Source of the DNA: Bryopsis sp. KO-2023
Taxonomy: Eukaryota > Chlorophyta > Ulvophyceae > Bryopsidales > Bryopsidaceae
Direction: 5' to 3'
Assembly (NCBI GenBank): GCA_030272585.1
Contig: BSYQ01000001.1
Span: forward strand, 1,736,001 to 1,800,000
DNA length: 64,000 bases
Position 1 is the first letter of the stretch; every line of letters begins with the position of its first letter. A model generated the notes under the pieces. That model was given only the letters and a program-made list of their open reading frames with translations. It ran no database searches and was not told the DNA's origin. Shown in pieces: positions 10,901 through 22,000 of the stretch. A program made the position numbers and the translations under genes.

Positions 10901-12320
10901 AGCTGCCCAGATGTTACAGAACCAAGATGGAATTTGGTGGAATGGAAATGTGATATCAGTACCAAATGATGGATCATTGAGACAAGAAATAATCCAAGAT
11001 TGCCATAGCACTGTCTATTCGGGTCACTTTGGAGTGGCTAAGACAAGTCGGCAAATCAAGAAACATTTCTGGTGGCCTCAAATGGAGGACCAAATCAAAT
11101 CCTATGTGCGAGGATGTGACTCATGTCAAAGGCATAAAGGGAGGCGAACAAAGCCACAAGGCCCTCTGAAACCCTTGCCTATCCCGAAGGCACAATGGGA
11201 AAATGTTTCGATGGATTTTGTCACTAATCTCCCACCATCCAGAGGAGAAGGTCATGATGCAATCCTCGTATTCGTGGATATGTTGACCAAAATGGTTCAT
11301 TTGGCGGCAACAAGTACAGAGTGCTCAGCCGTGGAAGCAGCAAAACTCTTTGTGAACCATGTATTCAAAGCACATGGTATGCCAAAGAAGTTGGTCACAG
11401 ATAGAGACCCGAGATTTGTATCGCACTTCTTCAGGGAGTTGTGCTATACATGGGAAATCTCACAGGCCTTGTCTTCGGCTTATCACCCACAAACAGATGG
11501 GCAAACCGAAGCTATGAACAAAGTCATGGAGGATACACTCCGCCACTTTGTCGGGCCATCCCAAAAGAATTGGGCGGATTTGTTACCGGTTGTAGAGTTT
11601 GCAATAAATAACTCTAAATCCGAAGCAACTGGTGAAACACCCTTCTTTCTGAATTATGGAAGAGATCCATGGACAGCATTGACTGCTCAGATCCCTAGAA
11701 AAGGGCCGAAGCAAGTGGCTGTACCAGAAGTTCAGAAAATGACGAATGAAATTCGGGAAGGGATTGTTGAGGCAAAGAAACGCCTTCAAGCCGCACAGCA
11801 ACGCTTTAAAGCGCAAGCTGATCGCCATCGTGTACCAGTGCAAGTCAAAGTAGGAGACCTTGTATTATTAGATGCAAGAAATCTTCGACTCAAGCACCCA
11901 GGTTCACGTAAATTAACGCCAAAATGGGTAGGACCTTTCCCAATTGAGCGTGAAATAAATGAGGTTGCATTCAAGCTGAAGCTTCCTGCAACTTTGCCCA
12001 TACATCCGGTGTTCCATGCTTCACTGTTAAAGCCATATTGGGCTAAAGGAACTGTACAACCACCACCACCTGTTGAGATCGAGGGAGATCTGGAGTGGGA
12101 GGTTGAGCGCATTCTTGATCGCAGAGAGCGACGCAGAGGGAAGAAATGCCATACAGAATACCTTGTGAAGTGGCTTGGTTATGGCCATGAACATAACTCT
12201 TGGGAACCCGAAGAAAATGTCTTGCATGCAAAGGAATTGGTTGATGCATTTCACCAATCGCAAGAACAGTCGACTGTAGTACCTCGCACGATCCGTAGAA
12301 GATCAAAAGCGAAGGTTTGA
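7923..12320 (+). CDS. Chromovirus polyprotein (zinc knuckle to chromodomain)
   Basis: The 1465-residue frame contains, in order: a zinc knuckle near residues 53-66 (CWFCGETWTRGHKC); a region around 150-290 with an NPPF motif that resembles phage Dam-like N6-adenine methyltransferases; an aspartic protease (LDSGA, about 316); reverse transcriptase (YLDDIL); RNase H; an integrase with HHCC zinc finger and DDE core; and a C-terminal chromodomain (YLVKWLGYG...NSWEPEENV) of the kind that steers integration to chosen chromatin. Retroelements with an internal Dam-like region are known from several protist and algal genomes. The frame appears uninterrupted. It is treated here as a mobile-element relic. 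Confidence 0.9.
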   Translation: MQKSTQKNTGQSDSFDERKNATEHSSKPQVSKRKSVSQLTKAELKACKQLGLCWFCGETWTRGHKCGKPKEVVTHVSQRSKPHDWKFLRQDLNSHPNCDPMEVDSAHLAPIVTRGQKRKEKQEEAQTSVPPEDVNERSNIQSDKTILKAEFQRLESLTGQAFSLDGCANSDQTNALCAKFCIGEGFFETTLSGEHVWLNPPFQELHKYIDHYVREKNKSPHNTSCCILVPQWNKEPHPALASMRLIAQYKKGMVLFTAMKGKRRKRLPGLPWPVNVYYDPPVPLVPKDTQDLLTQDRMSMHFEGTLSGIPAHCLLDSGAKGLAFLSKRFCEQNGISFKVTTSSQAELANGSYIDILGETKISLKIQGFREKLNCLVIDLMEKFDIILGDTWLRNRKAVLDFFEKKCAVTNSASQRILIRQGLLPKATGGEQSIPHKNVGSLLTIPQVKRKLKDSSLQPFLVVIREVQDVPAHVSVAEETGESDQVPEKEMESLLEEFDDLFVTGLAEYPPERAVEVDIPLEEGTRPVNRPLFRYSPAERQEIQDQLSELLAKKLIRPSSSPWGAPVLFVPKKDGGFRMCIDYRGLNKVTIRNQFPIPRIDDLLDELQGSRCFTSLDLRAGYWQVRVKEDDIPKTAFKTPFGLFEYRVLPMGLSNAPAVFQTLMNSVFHGMIGKYVLIYLDDILVFSKTPKEHLKHLREVLQRLREHKLFLKKSKCDFNKTELRYLGFVVGRNGISVDPSKTAKVKNWPRPSGVDDLRSFLGLANYFRKFVQGYSALASPMTDLLKKRKTWEWTHECETAFEGVKTALTEAPCLVLPDFSKPFEVITDASTKAIGAVLLQEGHPIAYESKKLQGPQLNWSTSDQEMYATVYALQLWRCYLQGRKFRVITDHSPNTFFHSRSTLNRRQVRWLELLHDFQFEWEYRPGRVNVADPLSRIPSSPSSIGVLCETVRSSGLVSRPRDPEVPSLPRGYHTQLESRLVEGYTKDPWYQTLEAAQMLQNQDGIWWNGNVISVPNDGSLRQEIIQDCHSTVYSGHFGVAKTSRQIKKHFWWPQMEDQIKSYVRGCDSCQRHKGRRTKPQGPLKPLPIPKAQWENVSMDFVTNLPPSRGEGHDAILVFVDMLTKMVHLAATSTECSAVEAAKLFVNHVFKAHGMPKKLVTDRDPRFVSHFFRELCYTWEISQALSSAYHPQTDGQTEAMNKVMEDTLRHFVGPSQKNWADLLPVVEFAINNSKSEATGETPFFLNYGRDPWTALTAQIPRKGPKQVAVPEVQKMTNEIREGIVEAKKRLQAAQQRFKAQADRHRVPVQVKVGDLVLLDARNLRLKHPGSRKLTPKWVGPFPIEREINEVAFKLKLPATLPIHPVFHASLLKPYWAKGTVQPPPPVEIEGDLEWEVERILDRRERRRGKKCHTEYLVKWLGYGHEHNSWEPEENVLHAKELVDAFHQSQEQSTVVPRTIRRRSKAKV

Positions 12321-12469
12321 GACATCATATCACAGTAGGCCACTGGATGATGATGATCTTCTTTCTCTGAAAGTGCAAATGTCAAAAGACAGCTATCTTT
12401 TGCTTGATGCCAATCAGCATTTGATTCCCTAGTAAAGCCGAGGGCGGCTTCACATCAGGGAGGGGGCAC

Positions 12470-12742
12470 TGTTATAAGTGTACGCCGAGTATGTCTATGC
12501 ACTACTAGAGCTCAAGGGTTAGTCGTGGGCACTAACATGGCTCTAGTCATATGCTTAAGGTCCATGAGATCATTATAGCACGTGTGCTGAAAGGATGACT
12601 CATAGCACGCCCAGGTGTCTCGCCCTGAGGTGATCCCTGTCATCTCAAGGGTCCCATCAAGGAGTGGGGGTTTGATGGGTTAAAGGGACTTCAAGGAAGG
12701 GCGTTGGGAGGTTATTTTCCTAGGAGAGAGAGGTTTATAACA
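12470..12742 (+). repeat. 3' LTR of the chromovirus
   Basis: Same 273-base sequence as the 5' LTR, offset by 5373 bases, preceded by a purine-rich tract and followed by the right AGTAT duplication. Confidence 0.95.
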
Positions 12743-12747
12743 AGTAT
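12743..12747. repeat. Target-site duplication, right copy (AGTAT)
   Basis: Matches the bases at 7092-7096 on the other side of the element and rejoins the host reading frame. Confidence 0.9.
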
Positions 12748-12846
12748 TCGGAGAGCGAATTGAGGCGATTTAAAAGGAAGAGGACTATTGAGGAGGTTCA
12801 TCGACCTGAAGTCCAGGGGCGGGAAAAGCGAAGGAGGACAGAATGA

Positions 12847-13293
12847 AAGAGGATCGAAGAGGAAACCAGAAAATTGTCGGGATTTCAGTCGGCGTTTTGG
12901 TGTGGAAAATCGAAGGTCTTTGGGGAGAAAAGAAGGATGCTAGTGGATGGGGTCAAAACTGATGTAGTCTGTTAGTTGTGAGTTTGTGGGCCTGGAAAAG
13001 TAGTGTCTGTGTGTGAGAATTTGAACCAAAAAAAAATACAAAAAAGGAAAAAAAAAATAGTGCTTCGAAAGGGAAGATGGGGTCTTAGGAGTCAAAAAAT
13101 ATAAAAGCAAAAAAAAAGAAAAAAAAGAAATTCTACTGATTGGGATCAGGGCAAAGGATGGTTTGGGAGTATGATGAAGCTTGAGAAAATATAGTGGCGG
13201 AAGTAGCCAGCCTTAGAAACAAATAGCAATCAGATAAGGGGAAAAGGGGTGTCAATTTTATAGTGTTTTCAAGTATGATTCAGAAGGAAATCA
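12847..13293. other. 3' flank of the split gene, A-rich, no gene seen
   Basis: The stretch after the stop is purine-rich with several short A-runs (13025-13130). It probably contains the 3' UTR of the split gene. No coding signal was recognised. Confidence 0.4.
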
Positions 13294-13665
13294 ATGGTTT
13301 TTTTATGGATGGGGACGAAGGGGAAAAACTGGTCAGAGAAGGTTTGGAATCGAAAAGTGAATGTCAGTGTTTCCAGCAAGGAGAGGAGGGAGGACAGCAA
13401 GCTCAACACTCCAATGCTTGATGTAAGTGGATATTTCCTTTGTGCCCTAACTGTTGTTCGTTTGCTCGATAAAAAAACAAGTTTTTTCTTATTTACTCGA
13501 TCAAATTTTATGGGGAAGAAAGTAACTTGCTAAATGAATTGTGCCTTTTGTGTCAGATTCTATCGGACTGCCAAACCACAAGCCATTTGCCAGAAAGCTA
13601 TCTCAAGGATTGGCGAAGCACGTTTTTTGTACACTCGGAAATGGGATTAGCATGGGATAAAGGAT
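13294..13665 (+). CDS. Tentative exons of an unknown small gene
   Basis: Two open stretches with good splice signals may belong together: 13294-13422 (MVFLWMGTKGKNWSEK...), ending at a consensus GTAAGT donor, and 13557-13665, starting after a pyrimidine-TGTCAG acceptor and ending at GTAAGA. They join in phase 0. A further exon may begin at 13709 but soon runs into a T-rich stretch whose translation looks random. I recognise no domain and the gene may be non-coding or spurious. Confidence 0.25.
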
Positions 13666-14190
13666 GTAAGAATGTTTTCTCTGGGAAAATTGATTCCACC
13701 CACAGTATGGTTTCACCTGTCAATTCTCGAACCAACACTCGACCACTTCATGCTTTTTTTTTTTCTTTTCTGGATGGTGGGAGTTCGCTATCTTTCGCAC
13801 CATATCTGTATCATTTTCAGTCAAAGAATCCCTGTGCTGCCATTCTCATTTGGAGATCCCACTTCTATCAAATTTCTTGTATTCCAGCAACGAACACAAA
13901 ACCAAAAGCAGCAAAACACAACAAACAGGTGGAACAGAAGCAGCAATGTTGTTTTTTGTTGGGTAAGCATACGAATGAACAGGAAACCCCCAAACAAACA
14001 AGATAGTCTTTTTTTTTTCACACAGTCCCCCTCCTCGTGGAGGAAAATCATACAAAATCAATGCTGACCATTGAAACCCGATGTTGGCACAGCAAAGGGA
14101 AAGCAATCTCAAAGCACCCACATACAACCCCGTTATGAATCGAAAACCCCAATCAAATAAATCTTTTAGCCCCGTCACCTTATTCTGTCC
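13666..14190. other. T-rich spacer before the SRP receptor 3' end
   Basis: Mostly T- and A-rich DNA with open frames on both strands that have no family resemblance. It must contain the 3' UTR and poly(A) region of the minus-strand SRP receptor gene, whose stop is at 14191-14193. Confidence 0.4.
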
Positions 14191-17100
14191 TTATTTCAGC
14201 AGGCTCTTTACAACGCTCTTGACTTGCAGCCTCTTGAGGTCGACGTATGTCTGACCGCAACCAACGAACATGATTGGAGCTCCAGACGTATACACCATCG
14301 ACAATGCAGCACCCACCTGACCATTCCACACGAAAAATCTCAAAGGAAGAATGTAAGAATATTCCACACTGCTGGAAAGCCACCAATCTGCTTCCCCAGT
14401 TTCATGTCTGGATGACAGCAACACACTTGCAGTTTTTGCTTCCAGCAACAAACAGTCAGTAGAAGTGCATATGTTTTCAGCATTATGTCTCAAAGCTGGT
14501 CCCTTTTTCCTCTCTGGACTTGCAAATCAGCTCACCTTATCGTCGATGGTGTCGAACTTGGTGAGTACGATACCATCGATCAGCTGGGGCTTCGGGGTGG
14601 TTGCCAAATCAGCGAGACGCTGATTGAACTTCGTCAGCTGATCCACGGCATCATTTCCGACAAGAGCTTCCCCCACGAACAGCACCAGGTCTGGCTGATT
14701 GAGGTTGATGAGCGAAGACAACGCCCGCATCAATGGCTCATTATCTTGCATTCTCCCTGGAAGAACGATACACGTCCATTTCTCAGGTTTTCCACACTTT
14801 CTTGCGATATTATGCACACCACAGGGCCACTCACATGTTGAGGGAAAAGGTTTTCCATCCCCCCCCCCCCCCTTTTCCAAAAAGAAATAACAGCGAAAAA
14901 TTGCCTGCTCCACAGTCTAGTGAAGTGATGAATAAGCCCACCTGCGGTATCCACCAAGAGAACATCGCAGCCGTCCCTCTCGGCTTGCTTTGCTGCCTCG
15001 AATGCAACCTTGGCTGGATCCTTTTCGTAGCCTCTCTCGTACAGGGGCACTTGGAGGCGCTGGCAATGAGTACGGAGTTGCTCCACAGCACCCGCACGGA
15101 ACGTATCACAAGCCGCAATCATGACCTAGGAAAAACAAATGAAAACAATAAACAAGAATCAGCCGTTGGAAGTTGGGAAAAATGGGGAAAAAAAGATGGT
15201 CCCCGGGCGAGGTGGATTGCACTACTGCAAACACTAGGATTCCCACAAAAGGTTTTGCCATTTTAAACATTTCAGAGCCCCAACATGCATTTCTCCTTTC
15301 AGTAGCAACCCGCATTTCAAACAGACACCTGAGGAGGACAGCGGTTCACATCCAGGGAAAAACTCGAAAAACATTGGAGAGGTATATGCTAAAACAACCA
15401 AATTGCTGCATTCTCAGCTAATCCAAGACATTATGAGGGTTGGGTGGCTGGGGGGGCTTACCTTGTGTTTGTTCTGGAGCAGCCAGTATGCCACCTTGGA
15501 AAGGTTGGTGGACTTGCCGACACCATTCACGCCGACGAAAACAATAACGTATGGCTTCGACCGAGATTTCGACTTCTCGACCTCAGCAAGAATGTTGATG
15601 GTGCGATTGGGGGTCATGATCCTCACGAGTGCATTTTCGAACGCTTCCTTGACGACCGTCGAAACTCGAGTGAAACTTTTCATTTTTTTGCCTTCCAGGT
15701 TCAAAGCCACGGAGTCCAACAACCTGAATAAAATCACTCATTAGTAAGCTACAGCATTTTTCGAGCTAAAAATGACAAGACTAAATTTTGGACACTGTAC
15801 AGGGGCTACATTCCCCAGGTCTGACAATTTTCCTTTGTGCCGTATCATTTCCTTGATTCATATTTTTTCGGTTAATTCTTCCTCCCCCCCCCAAAAAAAA
15901 AATAAAAAATCATGCATTTTTCTGAAACCGTGATTTTCTGTTGGAACCGATTCCTTTTTTCCGAAAAATGAAATTCCTGCAGGAAATCAGTTGTTTTTGA
16001 AAGATTTCACTTCGACGGACACTCATGGAGGCAAAATTGCATGGATGATTGCACTCACTTTGCAGCGATCTCCTCAGCCACATTCCTTTCCATCAGTTTC
16101 CTTTTCATATCCTCCAGGGCTTTGTCGATATCCTCTCGAGTCAAAGACTCGCTTCCCATCATGTTCACCGACAGGCCACGCAAAAATGACGACAATACGC
16201 CGCTCTTTCCCTTTCCAGCAGCTGCATCACCATTGGCCTCAGCTTCATCTTCAAACTCCTGCATGCAAAAACATCAAGAAAACTCACACATTACAGATTT
16301 CAAACAATATAATTTTCTTCATTTATTCTTTAATTTTTTGAGAGTCTTACTATTGTTATTAAACTCAATTAATTACTAATTTCAATAAAAAATTAAATTA
16401 ATAATAATAAAAACCCTAAAGAAATAAAAAATAAAAAATTAGAAAATATATATGATACGTTAATATTCTAACACACATCCATGCGTCGGCCTAAATCGAT
16501 ATCAAGAGCCGTAAAACTACAGAAATTCAGGAAAATTTTGAACATTTTATTTTTCATTTTTTCTTGAATCTATAAATAGTACTGACCTCTTCTTCTTCAG
16601 AAAAATCTTCATCTCCTTCATACATTCTACTCTTTTCTTCGTTGATCGCGACTATGGCCTGAGCAGCACCATTGTCTGGCTCAGGCATCTCTGAATAATC
16701 CAATTTAACGGTTTCTTCCCCGTCGTCATTTCCATGACGATTCACCTGCAGACATACATACCAAAATTCGAAACATATTCTTCCGGAAAAAATTGAAAAG
16801 AGAAAAAATGCAGACTACATTCTCGACAAGTCAGTGGCATTGTTTCAGTAGAGAAATATTCTTTTTCGCATTTTAAAGCAAAGGCCCCAATCACTTATTC
16901 CCACAGTGAGCAGGCTGGTTGCCAACCTCAATTGAATACACCACGTTACCAAGAAAAGAAAAAAAAAAGGTGCAAGAAACGAGAATCTTCCTCGATCTTC
17001 TAAAAGGAACTCATACGTGACTCGAAAATTAGTCTAGCAACATCATTGGGTGGTTTTTGGATATCTTACAAAACCCTACTTTTCCTTTCCTCGGAGGGGT

Positions 17101-18502
17101 AGCCTCCTTCTTTCGTTCCGTGGTTTTATGTCCACGGCCCCTGCCGCGACCACCTGCTTGTCGTTTCTTCAAGTTGCTAACGTCAAATGCACTTGTTGCG
17201 TCCTGTTATTCAACCCCCAAGCAAAACAAAAAATATTCTATAAAACCCAGAAATACATAAACAAATACGCAAACAAAAACAAAAAACAGGTTCCCTTCAT
17301 TATGACAGCTGGAAAGAAGTAAAAATGCATACCTTCTGTGCATCCTGACTGCCATTATTGGCCAGTTTTGTAGTATTATTGGCAGTTTCAATGTTTCCCC
17401 CATCTTTACTATCCCCACTGTTATTGCCGCCATCATCTTCATCATCAGCTTCTCCCTTCGATTTGTTCTTAGCCGTGGTTTTAATTTTCCCATTTCCCTG
17501 CGCAGATGTAAAACACGCTGATAAGAAAAAACCCACTAGACAAGACTTTGCAGAATTATGACTGGGAAAAAACCCATGACCGACATGCAGCAATCTGCCA
17601 GCGACACCCTGCCAGTCCAAACCGTTGAGAAAAACGCCACCTTCTGATGTGAGAAAATTCCAAGTTTTTAAAACCTCTTGTACATATGGTGCTGCAAGTG
17701 ACTCTTAATACTTCTTTTTTATTTTTCAAACGGGTGGATGACTGTCATTGGGGAAACCAACCAGCCGCCTCATCATATTTACCTTGACAGCTGGGGTAGT
17801 CGCTCGGACCGTTACTTGTCGCTTTGACAAATGCGCTTTCATCTCACAATCTTTGAGGACCTTTTTGAAGGTTTCCTCGAATTGAGGATAGTCATACTTG
17901 TCGGGTTTGTACACCACCTCGAATTCTGCCTTTATCTTTTCCAGGAGGGAATCCACATACAGCAGCGACAGAGCTTTCTGATACACTGCCACAAACACCA
18001 GTCCCAGCCCCTGATCGATACAGCAAAATAAAATTAAACCAGGGAAGGTGGCAGCAGCAAAAAAAATTTGAAAAAATTCCACTCAGAAGCACTGTGGTTG
18101 GGTTTTCAACTGGAGCGGGGTTTTGTCTGTGACCTCTTTTTTTTCTCTTTTTTTCAAGGACATTGCCTCTTTGACCAACGCCTGGAGATTATAGAAAACT
18201 TAAACTTCCAAGAGATTTCAGAGTTGGGGTTTTTCCAATGGGTCAGATTTCGGGAACGACCGAAAAGTAATGAACACAACGCAGGACTGTTGGGTGGGGA
18301 TCTCGCTCACGTTGTGAAGAGTCCATTTCAGAGAGTAAGGCGCGCCGTGGGGAGGCGAGTAATCGTAGCTTTTCGAGCCAGCCCGTTCTTCGAGCAAGCA
18401 GTTTCGCACGAGTGCGTTCACAGGACTGCCCTTGATCGCGGTCAGCTCCAAAGTCCACAGCAGGGCACCGCCCCTCGCAAATATACAAAAATAATCCAAC
18501 AT
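14191..18502 (-). CDS. SRPRA: Signal recognition particle receptor alpha subunit
   Basis: Ten phase-consistent exons (18502-18311, 18010-17783, 17497-17333, 17202-17080, 16745-16587, 16258-16059, 15723-15462, 15125-14942, 14756-14536, 14316-14191) encode 619 residues; human SR-alpha has 638. The N-terminus [16 protein letters not shown] begins the longin-like SRX domain that binds SR-beta. A charged Gly/Arg/Lys linker follows. The NG GTPase core shows the P-loop GVNGVGKST, the [18 protein letters not shown] segment, DTAGR, the TKFDTIDDK guanine-specificity motif, and a C-terminal FVGCGQTY element. The protein docks ribosome-SRP complexes at the ER membrane and forms the reciprocal GTPase pair with SRP54. 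Every expected element is present, so it should be functional. It shares its 5' region with the TOR-like gene. Confidence 0.97.
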
Positions 18503-19090
18503 CTTACGCTTGCTTTTCCTGCAGGTTTAAAAAAACACCAAACCTTTTCTTTCTGTCGGGGGTGCGAACTGCGGGTGGGCTTTTGAGCCTTCCACTACCT
18601 TGGACGATTAGTCATAGAGTGAGATTGTACAAGGATGTCACTCTATCCCTCCAGATCGAAAAAAACGCAAACATATCGGACCACAGGGAAGACTGCGCTG
18701 CCGTTGCTTCGATGAGCGATTGGGTTGTGGTTTCAGGGGTAGCGCTTTCGAGCGTTTGCCGTCGAAAGGTGTTTTGCTGGCGGCGATCGCCTCAGGTCGT
18801 CGTTTTCCGGTCGCGCCAGGATTGGTGATGACTGGTGGGTACTGCCGGCCCAAAATGGTTGGTAATCACGTACACATATATAAATTTTCTTGGGCTCTTC
18901 TGGCAAACCGGCGACGTGTAAGCTTGGGTCGATGCTTCTTGAGAGTTTTCGAGATATTCGGGACCGGGGGGCTTCTAAGGCCAACTGCCCAAGGATTTCG
19001 AGGCTTTGGAAGCGCTGGCACAATTGCTCTTTTTCCAGAGACAACGCGTGATCCCGCGAAAGGAAAAAAGAACATTCGGTGGCTTATCAG
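18503..19090. promoter_or_regulatory. Divergent 5' region of SRP receptor and TOR-like genes
   Basis: The two start codons face away across 588 bases. This stretch is richer in CG dinucleotides than the intergenic DNA elsewhere. A long frame on the plus strand crosses the TOR-like start but resembles no TOR segment, so I treat it as 5' UTR. No core promoter motif was identified. Confidence 0.5.
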
Positions 19091-22000
19091 ATGGAAAAGT
19101 TGGGCTGGGTCTCGGACTCCGGGATGAACAGCAGGGTGCGACTGCGGAACGATGTCGTTGGGATTCTTGATGACTTGTGCAACCGGCGAGAGGAGACTCA
19201 CGAAAAGCTGGTCTCTTTGTCGCGCTTGGGGTCGTTCGTCGAGGCCCAGGCGCTGACGCTGCCTCGGCACGTGTTTCTGGGGTTCATGCGAGATCTCTAC
19301 TCTCGCATCGGGATAATGCTGACCAGGTGGTGTACAATTTGACCGAATTGGCTTCGAAGCGTTTGTTGTGGTGCTTTGTGGACGCCTGTCGGATTTTGGA
19401 TGTTTTGCAGTCGTGGGCGCAATCAGACGAAAGGCGGAGTGCGGGCAGTCGCGGAGCTCATAGGCGTCAACGTACGTGTTGTTGGGCAACGGTTGGGACA
19501 ATTTTGAGATTCTTTTAGCTCCGCGTCGACCTGTCACGAAACTAAACTCTCCCTAGGGTTTCTTTCTCGGCGCTCGCCACTCTCGTTCGGGAGTTTCTGG
19601 GGCATGTTGCGTCGCCGACCTCCGCATCAGAGTCCTGGAGTGTTGGCGCTTTCCACTCGGAACGAAAAAGCGACAATAATGCCCCGTGTTACGCACTTTT
19701 TGCTCTTTCGAAAACAATGGGGGTGAAAAAAAAAAAGAGTGAGAACTGTGGTGGGGTGAAGTCACACATCTTTGAGTGTTTTAGGCCAGTGTGGTTTTTG
19801 GGGGGGTTGACAGTTGAAGGGTGAAGAGGCATCCAAGACAAGGAGGTTGGCCCAGCTCCTGTCGACAGCGATCGAAACCATCTTGACCTCTGCCCTGGAG
19901 GATGCCCCCTCTCAGGATCACGAAACTTACATCCAATCCCTTTGCAAGGTTTTCGGAACACTGGTGAAAGTGCAGGACCCTGTGGCTGCGGGCATCGCAT
20001 CAGAGCAGGTTCGGTCAACGCATACGTGGAAATGTGACTGTGATCTTTCGAGGTCAGACATCGCACAATTCTACACATGACCAGATTCTTGATGGTACCT
20101 CTCCTCACGATTTGAATTTTCTGTTCATTTGATAAAACGACAGTTCGTGGTGAAGACCTGAATTCCTGTAGAATTTCATGAGTTTTTTTTGTGTTGAGGA
20201 GCAAGCAATGTGATGTGGAGTTTATTACCCCTCCATGTCTGACTGAGGGGCCCACCAGTCATACAATAAAATACCAAATCCCCCACAACGATGTTTAAAT
20301 CTCACCTGCATCCTTCCTCGATGTTTGATTAGCAATTCAAACATCGTTATGTGTTATTTTACTTGACGTTAAATTTTTGTGACAGACCGAGAAAGCATTG
20401 AATCAAATAGGCGAAGATGCGGTGGTATGTTTCGCAGCTTTCTCGATGTTGAACGAAATGGCGGAGAACGCACCTGCACAGTTCAACCTCCACGTCGAAA
20501 CGTTCCTTCAAAAAGTAGCTGTCGGAATCTTCCATGAGGATGAGGGCGTTCGACAAGCTGCACTGCAAGGACTCAACGTGAGGCGCACATATGGATGTTC
20601 CATTCAAAAAAATATATATATCTATATACAAATATCTTGGAGTTCTGCAATGAAAAATCGATAGCGGAGGGCTGCATGTGGAAAATTTTATGCTTTTCGT
20701 TCGGAATGGAATTTCCATGAGCCCCCACAAATTGGAATAGCAAAACAAATTGTGAAGGAAGGATACCTTCAACGCTCCAGTTAAGATGCACATTAACGTG
20801 CATAAACGCAGGGTGGCTTTTGGTCAATCAAGATTTGCCGAACATATGGTGGTGTTCCCCCAAAAAATCGATAATAAACGAAATGGTGGGGCGTTTTGGA
20901 CAGGTGGTGGTTCGACAACGGAATGCCCGTGGACGAGAAGAATGGTACAAGGACTTGGTGAACAATTGCCTGGACAAGGCAGGGGACGCCTCGCATAGCG
21001 GAGGCAGTGGGGAAACCAACAAAGCACTTCAAGGACTCAGGACGGTTCTATCCTGTCCGGAGGCCCCAACAAACTGCACCTCCTCCGAGTGGTGAGTCAA
21101 ACAATTCTAACAACTCCCTGAGATTATAACCTAGCATTGTGAAAACCACAGCAGAAATCGTGGCCTGTGGTGGTGGTGTGTGTGAGAAAATTGTGTTGGG
21201 CTTTTTTCTAATTTTGCTTTTGACGGTCAAATGCACGAGGTGCAGCTGACCGGGACATGTCCTCTGAAAAAGTGGACAACTGTGCATGAATCAGGTTCAA
21301 TGCAATTGACCGAATGGTGGAGTCCTTCAGGGAGAACCCGGAGCCTGAGATCCAGAGCGCAGTGGTTCAACTCATCCCGGTGCTTGCAGCCCTCAACCCC
21401 AACACAACCAATCGAGGTCCTTTCGATGCCTACATGGAGCGCTTGATTCGCCCCCTGGAGAAGGAAGAAGAGGACGAGGCGGTGATCTTTGCGGCGGTGG
21501 TCGACTTGGCAATGGTTTACGAGCCTCGGGAGGAGCTGCAGCTGGCTGAGTTGTTGCTGCCTTGGCTTGATAGGATCGGGGCAGCCATTCGGAGAGTGTT
21601 GTCTGGAAATGATATGGATGAGGCGGCGGCTGGCAAAGGGCTCATGGTAGGTTCTATATTTATGATTTTTATTGGACCTTTGGTGCTCCATGTTTCCATG
21701 ACATTTTATTTATGTTTTCTATTGGACCTTTGGCACTCCACGTTTCATTCAGTTGAAAAAAAAGCTGCTTTCTGGTGTTTTTGCGGATGGCAGTGCTGCA
21801 ATTTCCTTTGTGGGGTCATGGGGAATGTGTGGGAAGCTAGTGCATTGGAGCTATTGTTCCTTGGGCTGAAGCGGGGCCTGTCCCGAGCCCTCCTGGATTG
21901 TATCGAAAATTTTGTGGATGAATACCCGGTGGGGCTGGAGGCCATTGGGGACAGTCTGGTGGAGGTGGTGAAATTAACATTGGAGGAAGAGCAAGCAAAT

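Larger units (their letters stand above)
7097..12742 (+). mobile_element. Ty3/gypsy LTR retrotransposon, chromovirus branch
   Basis: The element is 5.65 kb long with two 273-base LTRs that I read as identical, TGTTATAA...TTATAACA ends, flanking 5-base duplications, a purine-rich tract at 12457-12466 just before the 3' LTR and a possible primer-binding site right after the 5' LTR. One long open frame encodes the Pol parts and ends in a chromodomain, which places it among chromoviruses. It looks whole in its LTRs and its long frame, but the usual Gag capsid portion is not visible, so it may depend on another copy. Identical LTRs indicate a very recent insertion. It sits inside a host gene. Confidence 0.95.
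6614..12846 (+). pseudogene. Host gene for a nuclear-type protein, split by a chromovirus insertion
   Basis: The frame opening at ATG 6614 runs without stop to 7096, where the LTR element begins. The same frame resumes at 12748, directly after the element and its 5-base target duplication, and ends at TGA 12844-12846. Without the insertion the two parts make one uninterrupted 193-residue protein. The N-terminal half is acidic with Ser/Arg/Glu repeats, the middle holds a motif VP-LDLS followed by ETRRLI, and the C-terminus is strongly basic (RRFKRKR, EKRRRTE), which looks like a nuclear localisation signal. I do not know the family, but a clear paralog lies at 44795-45480 (shared VFSSIQ, LDLS, TRRLI, RFPEG and a K-Y-x(3)-EL-x-RF pattern). 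Function is unknown. As assembled the gene is disrupted; an intact allele may exist because the insertion is very young. Confidence 0.7.

Noticed and set aside
18720-19127. Plus-strand frame upstream of the TOR-like start
   Set aside because: It resembles no TOR segment and ends in another frame shortly after the chosen ATG; treated as 5' UTR.
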